Of a stretch of 64,000 bases of DNA, positions 60,102-64,000 are shown in pieces (the first letter of the stretch is position 1; each line of letters starts with the position of its first letter). Below the pieces are notes generated by a model. It did not search any database and was not told the DNA's origin. It was given only the letters and a program-made list of their open reading frames with translations. Position numbers and translations under genes: made by a program. Source of the stretch: Chryseobacterium paridis (GTDB lineage Bacteria > Bacteroidota > Bacteroidia > Flavobacteriales > Weeksellaceae); NCBI RefSeq assembly GCF_016595215.1, contig NZ_JAENHK010000008.1:62001-126000 (forward strand), read 5' to 3'.

Positions 60102-62849
60102 GTGAGAAATTTTACAACGGTATTAAAAATTGCGCCTGCTTTTTTATTGGCTAGTTCAATGGTTTACGCACAAGACTCTGTGACCAAAGAAAAGAAAATA
60201 GAGGAAGTGGTGCTGATTGGATATGGGAAGCAAAAGAAATCGGACCTTACAGGTTCCATAACTTCTGTATCTTCGAAAGATTTTAACGGCGGTGCTACCT
60301 CTGCAGGACAGTTGATTCAAGGAAAGACTCCCGGAGTACAGATTACAAATAATAGTGGCGCGCCAGGTGCAGGAACAGCTATAAGGATTAGAGGAACCGC
60401 TTCCTTAAATGGTAACAACTCACCTTTAATCGTGATAGATGGTGTTCCACAGGATTTTGTAGGAGTAAACGGTGCATCTGATCCTTTATCATTAATTAAT
60501 CCAAATGATATTGAAACCTTTGATATTTTAAAAGATGCCTCTGCTACTGCTATTTATGGTAACCGTGCTACTAATGGTGTTATTTTGATCACGACAAAAA
60601 AAGGAACTGCAGGTAGATTTAGAGTTAATTTTTCAACAGTAGCTTCAGTGTCTACAAAAATGGGAAATGTAGATGTTTTAAATGCTGACCAGTTTAGAGA
60701 CTTTGTAAACACTTATGCTCCGGCAGCATATAAAACAAAACTTGGAAATGCAAATACAAACTGGCAGGATCAGATTTATCAGGCTGCTTGGGGAACAGAT
60801 AATAATGTCGCATTTTCAGGAGGAATTAAAGGTTTGCCTTACCGTTTATCAATTGGTTATAACGAACAAAATGGTATTGTAAAAACCAATTCATTTAAGA
60901 GAACATCAGTAGGATTGAACTTAAACCCTAAATTTTTTGATAATCATTTATCTGTGAATGTAAGTACAAAAGGAACTTTCACAGATAATAGATTTGTAGA
61001 TGGAGGGGTTATTAAGTCTGCTACTTATTTTGATCCTACGCAACCTGTATATTCTGGAAACTCTAATTTCGGGGGATATTATGAATGGTTAGATGCTGGA
61101 TCTGTAAATGGATTTAATGTTAATTCGACTTCGAATCCTTTGGGGATGATTGATGGAATTCATGATGTTTCATCTGTTTTAAGAGGTTTAGGAAATATAC
61201 AATTAGACTATAAATTTCACTTTCTGCCTGATTTGCATTTTAACGTAAATGCTGGTTATGATTATACAAGAAGTGATGGGCAGAAAAAGGTTAGCCCATT
61301 ATATAGACCTGGGGCTAATGATATAGGAAGTTCTTCTATCTATAGAATGGAGAAAAAGAATAAGTTATTAGAAACTTATTTTAATTATGTTAAGAATATT
61401 TCTGCAATCAATACAGGAATTGATCTTACTGCCGGTTATTCATATCAGGATTTCCGTACCATTATACCAGGATCAATTAATTACAAAGGGAATGCCCCTA
61501 CGAAAATTAATAATGATTTTGAGACACAAAATACTCTGATATCATTTTACGGAAGGGCTATATTTACCATTGCGAATAAATATATTGTTTCCGGATCTTT
61601 AAGAAGAGATGGCTCTTCCCGATTTTTTAACGGCACGAAGGATAACCTTTGGGGTAATTTCCCAGGAGTATCTCTTGCTTGGAAGTTAAATGAAGAAAGC
61701 TTTATTAAAAATATTTCTTCAATCAGTACCTTGAAACTAAGAGCTGGATGGGGAAAAACAGGACAGCAGGAATTACCTGGTTTGGATGGTAACAGACCTT
61801 TTAATTATCCGGCTTATGCTGCTTATAATCCAAGTAATGATGGAGCATACTATCAATTTGGAAATCAGTATTACTATATGTTTAGACCGAATATATATAA
61901 TCCAAACCTTACCTGGGAAACTACTACTACAAAGAACTTAGGAGTAGATTATGGGTTCTTAAATAATAGAATTTTCGGTTCAATAGATTTATTCCAAAAA
62001 GATACTGAAAAGCTATTGGTACTTTCTCCAATTGCAGCAGGTGATTTAAGTAATCAAAACTTGCTGAATGTGGGTAATATGAAAAATAAAGGAATTGAAG
62101 GTAGTATCACAGTTGTTCCTATAAAAAATTCAAATACAACCTGGGAATTGAGTTTTAATGCAACACATTACAAACCGGAAATAACAAACCTTTTAGAAAG
62201 GGCAGATAAAACTTTTAATATTCCGGTAGGAGGAATTGATGGAGGTTCAGGAAATACGATCCAGGCCCATGCTGTAGGGTATGCTCCTAATGCTTTCTGG
62301 GTTTATCAACAGGTCTATGACAATAATGGAAAACCTCTAGATGGAGTATTTGTTGATAGAAATGGAGATGGAGTTATAAATACTGCTGACAAATACTATT
62401 ATAAGTCTACAACACCTGATGCAATTTTAGGATTCTCGACTAAGGTTTCCTATAAGGATTGGGATTTTGGTTTAAGTGCCAGAGCTGTATTAGGAAATTA
62501 TGTTTACAATAATGCAGCATCAAATAGTTCACTGCAGTCGGCCTCTACTAATGAATATCTTCAAAATGTTTATTCTACTGCACCAACTTATCAGTTTTCG
62601 CTACCACAATACTTTTCAGATGTTTATGTGGAAAATGCTTCATTCTTAAGATTAGATAATATTAATATCGGATACAATTTTGGTGAGGTATTCTCTAAAG
62701 GAAGTAGCCTGAGAGTATATGGTATGGCTCAGAATGTTTTTGTTATAACAAAATATTCGGGGATAGATCCTGAGGTTTTCAATGGGATAGATAATGGTTA
62801 TTACCAAATGCCTAGAATTTATTCACTAGGTCTTAATTTTCAATTTTAA
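60102..62849 (+). CDS. SusC/RagA family TonB-linked outer membrane protein
   Basis: A 915-residue receptor starting at GTG 60102 (MRNFTTVLKIAPAFLLASS). A signal peptide (cleaved after VYA) is followed at once by the TonB-box-like IEEVVLIGYGKQKKSDLTGS and a plug domain (IVIDGVPQDF, SATAIYGNRATNGVILITTKKG). The barrel ends IYSLGLNFQF. Unlike typical SusC proteins (about 1,000 residues) it has no leading carboxypeptidase-like domain. It forms an uptake pair with the SusD-like protein that follows after 11 bases. Substrate cannot be told without the rest of the locus. Confidence 0.9.
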   Translation: MRNFTTVLKIAPAFLLASSMVYAQDSVTKEKKIEEVVLIGYGKQKKSDLTGSITSVSSKDFNGGATSAGQLIQGKTPGVQITNNSGAPGAGTAIRIRGTASLNGNNSPLIVIDGVPQDFVGVNGASDPLSLINPNDIETFDILKDASATAIYGNRATNGVILITTKKGTAGRFRVNFSTVASVSTKMGNVDVLNADQFRDFVNTYAPAAYKTKLGNANTNWQDQIYQAAWGTDNNVAFSGGIKGLPYRLSIGYNEQNGIVKTNSFKRTSVGLNLNPKFFDNHLSVNVSTKGTFTDNRFVDGGVIKSATYFDPTQPVYSGNSNFGGYYEWLDAGSVNGFNVNSTSNPLGMIDGIHDVSSVLRGLGNIQLDYKFHFLPDLHFNVNAGYDYTRSDGQKKVSPLYRPGANDIGSSSIYRMEKKNKLLETYFNYVKNISAINTGIDLTAGYSYQDFRTIIPGSINYKGNAPTKINNDFETQNTLISFYGRAIFTIANKYIVSGSLRRDGSSRFFNGTKDNLWGNFPGVSLAWKLNEESFIKNISSISTLKLRAGWGKTGQQELPGLDGNRPFNYPAYAAYNPSNDGAYYQFGNQYYYMFRPNIYNPNLTWETTTTKNLGVDYGFLNNRIFGSIDLFQKDTEKLLVLSPIAAGDLSNQNLLNVGNMKNKGIEGSITVVPIKNSNTTWELSFNATHYKPEITNLLERADKTFNIPVGGIDGGSGNTIQAHAVGYAPNAFWVYQQVYDNNGKPLDGVFVDRNGDGVINTADKYYYKSTTPDAILGFSTKVSYKDWDFGLSARAVLGNYVYNNAASNSSLQSASTNEYLQNVYSTAPTYQFSLPQYFSDVYVENASFLRLDNINIGYNFGEVFSKGSSLRVYGMAQNVFVITKYSGIDPEVFNGIDNGYYQMPRIYSLGLNFQF

Positions 62850-62860
62850 TTAGCAGTAAA

Positions 62861-64000
62861 ATGAAATCAAATAAAAAAATTAAAAATATATTTTTAACAG
62901 CCTCTTTTATTGGGTTGTTATCAGTTACGTCATGTGTTAACGACCTGGAAAGGGAACCTATTACAGATATCACTTCTGCAAATGTATACAAGGATTTTGG
63001 AAATTATCCTAATCTTTTGGCTAAGCTTTATGGAGGATTAGCAATGGGTGGACAGGTGAGCGGTGATGGAGCTAATTATCCTGATACAGATATTAATGGG
63101 ATTAATGGAGGATTTTCTCAGTATACACGTTTGATGTATACGATGAATGTTATATCTACAGATGAAGCTGTAATTGCGTGGAATGATGGTAACCTACATA
63201 CGATTCATAAAATGACCTGGGATTCCTCTAATGAATTTATTTCAGCTTTATATTATAGAATCTTTACTGAAATAGCTTTTTGTAATGAATTTTTGAGGAA
63301 TGTAACAGATGAAAAATTGGCAGAAAACAATATTACCGGTGATAATCTGGCTCAAGCTAAATTAATGCGTACAGAAGCAAGGTTTTTAAGAGCACAATCT
63401 TATTATCATGCATTGGATATGTTTGGAAATGTCCCGTTTGTAAAGGAAGATTATCTTCCAGGATCTGTAAATCCACCGCAAAGAATTGAAAGAGCAGCTT
63501 TATTCAATTTTGTTGAACAGGAATTGTTGGCTTGTAGCAATGATTTAAAAGACCCGAAAGCTAATGTATATGGTAGGGCAGACAAAGCGGCAGCTTGGTC
63601 ACTATTAGCTAGACTATATTTAAATGCTTCAGTATATACAGGAACACAAAGAAATAATGACTGTATTACTTACTGTAATAAAGTTATTGGAGCTGGTTAT
63701 TCTTTGAAACCTAAATATGGAGATTTGTTTCTTGCAGACAACAATGTAAATAATCCTGAAGCTATTTTCTCAATTAATTTTGATGGGGTAAACACCCAAA
63801 CCAATGGTGGAACTACGTATCTGGTTCATGCAGCTATTGGTGGATCAATGCAAGCTTCCGATTATGGTGTAAATGGAGGCTGGGGTGGTCTTAGAACGAC
63901 AAAAGCATTTGTTGCTAAATTTCCTGCAAATGGTGCAGATAAAAGAGGTAATTTCTTTACTACAGACCAAAATCTGGAAATTAACGATTTAGGTTCATTT
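62861..64000 (+). CDS. RagB/SusD family nutrient uptake lipoprotein, 3' truncated by window edge
   Basis: 380 codons are open to the right edge, with no stop seen. The signal peptide ends with a lipobox (SVTSC at about residues 20-24), so the protein is a surface lipoprotein. LMRTEARFLRAQSYYHALDMFGNVPFVKED is the hallmark SusD helical stretch (RxxxRAxxYYxLxxxFGxVP), and RADKAAAWSLLARLYLNA is the TPR-like region. It partners the SusC protein encoded 11 bases upstream, acting as the lid that captures a glycan or peptide. Confidence 0.92.
   Translation, partial: MKSNKKIKNIFLTASFIGLLSVTSCVNDLEREPITDITSANVYKDFGNYPNLLAKLYGGLAMGGQVSGDGANYPDTDINGINGGFSQYTRLMYTMNVISTDEAVIAWNDGNLHTIHKMTWDSSNEFISALYYRIFTEIAFCNEFLRNVTDEKLAENNITGDNLAQAKLMRTEARFLRAQSYYHALDMFGNVPFVKEDYLPGSVNPPQRIERAALFNFVEQELLACSNDLKDPKANVYGRADKAAAWSLLARLYLNASVYTGTQRNNDCITYCNKVIGAGYSLKPKYGDLFLADNNVNNPEAIFSINFDGVNTQTNGGTTYLVHAAIGGSMQASDYGVNGGWGGLRTTKAFVAKFPANGADKRGNFFTTDQNLEINDLGSF

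Overview
The window reads as a chromosomal segment of a Flavobacteriia member of the Chryseobacterium type (Weeksellaceae). The DNA is AT-rich. Promoters fit the Bacteroidota pattern (TTTG, about 16-20 bases, TAnnTTTG), Shine-Dalgarno sequences are mostly absent, and some starts are TTG or GTG. Lineage markers are PorT (type IX secretion), a GLPGLI protein, a SusC/SusD pair, a 6S-like RNA between zapA and rny, and two short double-glycine 'bacteriocin-like' peptides. Genus is inferred from gene style, not from a marker phylogeny. No rRNA, tRNA, CRISPR array, prophage, insertion sequence or transposase was seen.

Layout. 1-3751: a cut-off transglutaminase-like protein, a DUF5684-like membrane protein, a DUF3298/DUF4163 lipoprotein and a lipid kinase. 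3872-10049: dicarboxylate symporter, gamma-glutamyltransferase and a TonB-dependent receptor. 10155-15169: threonine dehydrogenase, a degenerate polysaccharide deacetylase, a methyltransferase, a phosphoesterase and a FabH-like synthase. 15270-19874: a housekeeping block of a membrane protein, ubiE/menG, porT, a coiled-coil protein, zapA, 6S RNA and rny. 19948-29743: transport and regulation, with an MFS carrier, YeiH plus a LysR regulator, a CLC-F fluoride exporter behind a fluoride riboswitch, GLPGLI, thioesterase, ArsC/Spx-like protein, the two leader peptides, Crp/Fnr and a DoxX-like protein. 29834-40233: core metabolism and repair, with gcvT, idi, AraC and AhpD-like proteins, serA, mscL, nnr, lgt, yidD and rarA. 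40284-48936: DUF2339 protein, a surface protein, pheA, thioesterase, dnaA, a tyrosine phosphatase and an RsmI-like methylase. 49033-57519: a DUF4349 lipoprotein, an Mpo1-like protein, an AraC-linked tripartite efflux operon, a siderophore-interacting reductase and a methyltransferase. 57730-64000: metG and a SusC/SusD pair running off the right edge.

The best-supported non-obvious elements are RNA and DNA signals. First, a fluoride riboswitch sits at 25184-25241 (minus strand), with a 10-bp hairpin beside the start codon. It shows that the downstream 'chloride channel' is a fluoride/proton antiporter of the CLC-F type. Second, a 162-nt 6S RNA lies at 18102-18263 with a symmetric open bubble. 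Third, palindromic operator candidates precede the siderophore-interacting protein (13-bp arms) and the efflux operon. Fourth, REP-like repeat families are scattered in the spacers. I found no convincing wholly new multi-gene system. The nearest things to unexplored biology are the two orphan leader peptides, the coiled-coil partner upstream of zapA, the extra extracytoplasmic domain on Lgt and the catalytically dead deacetylase and transglutaminase folds.
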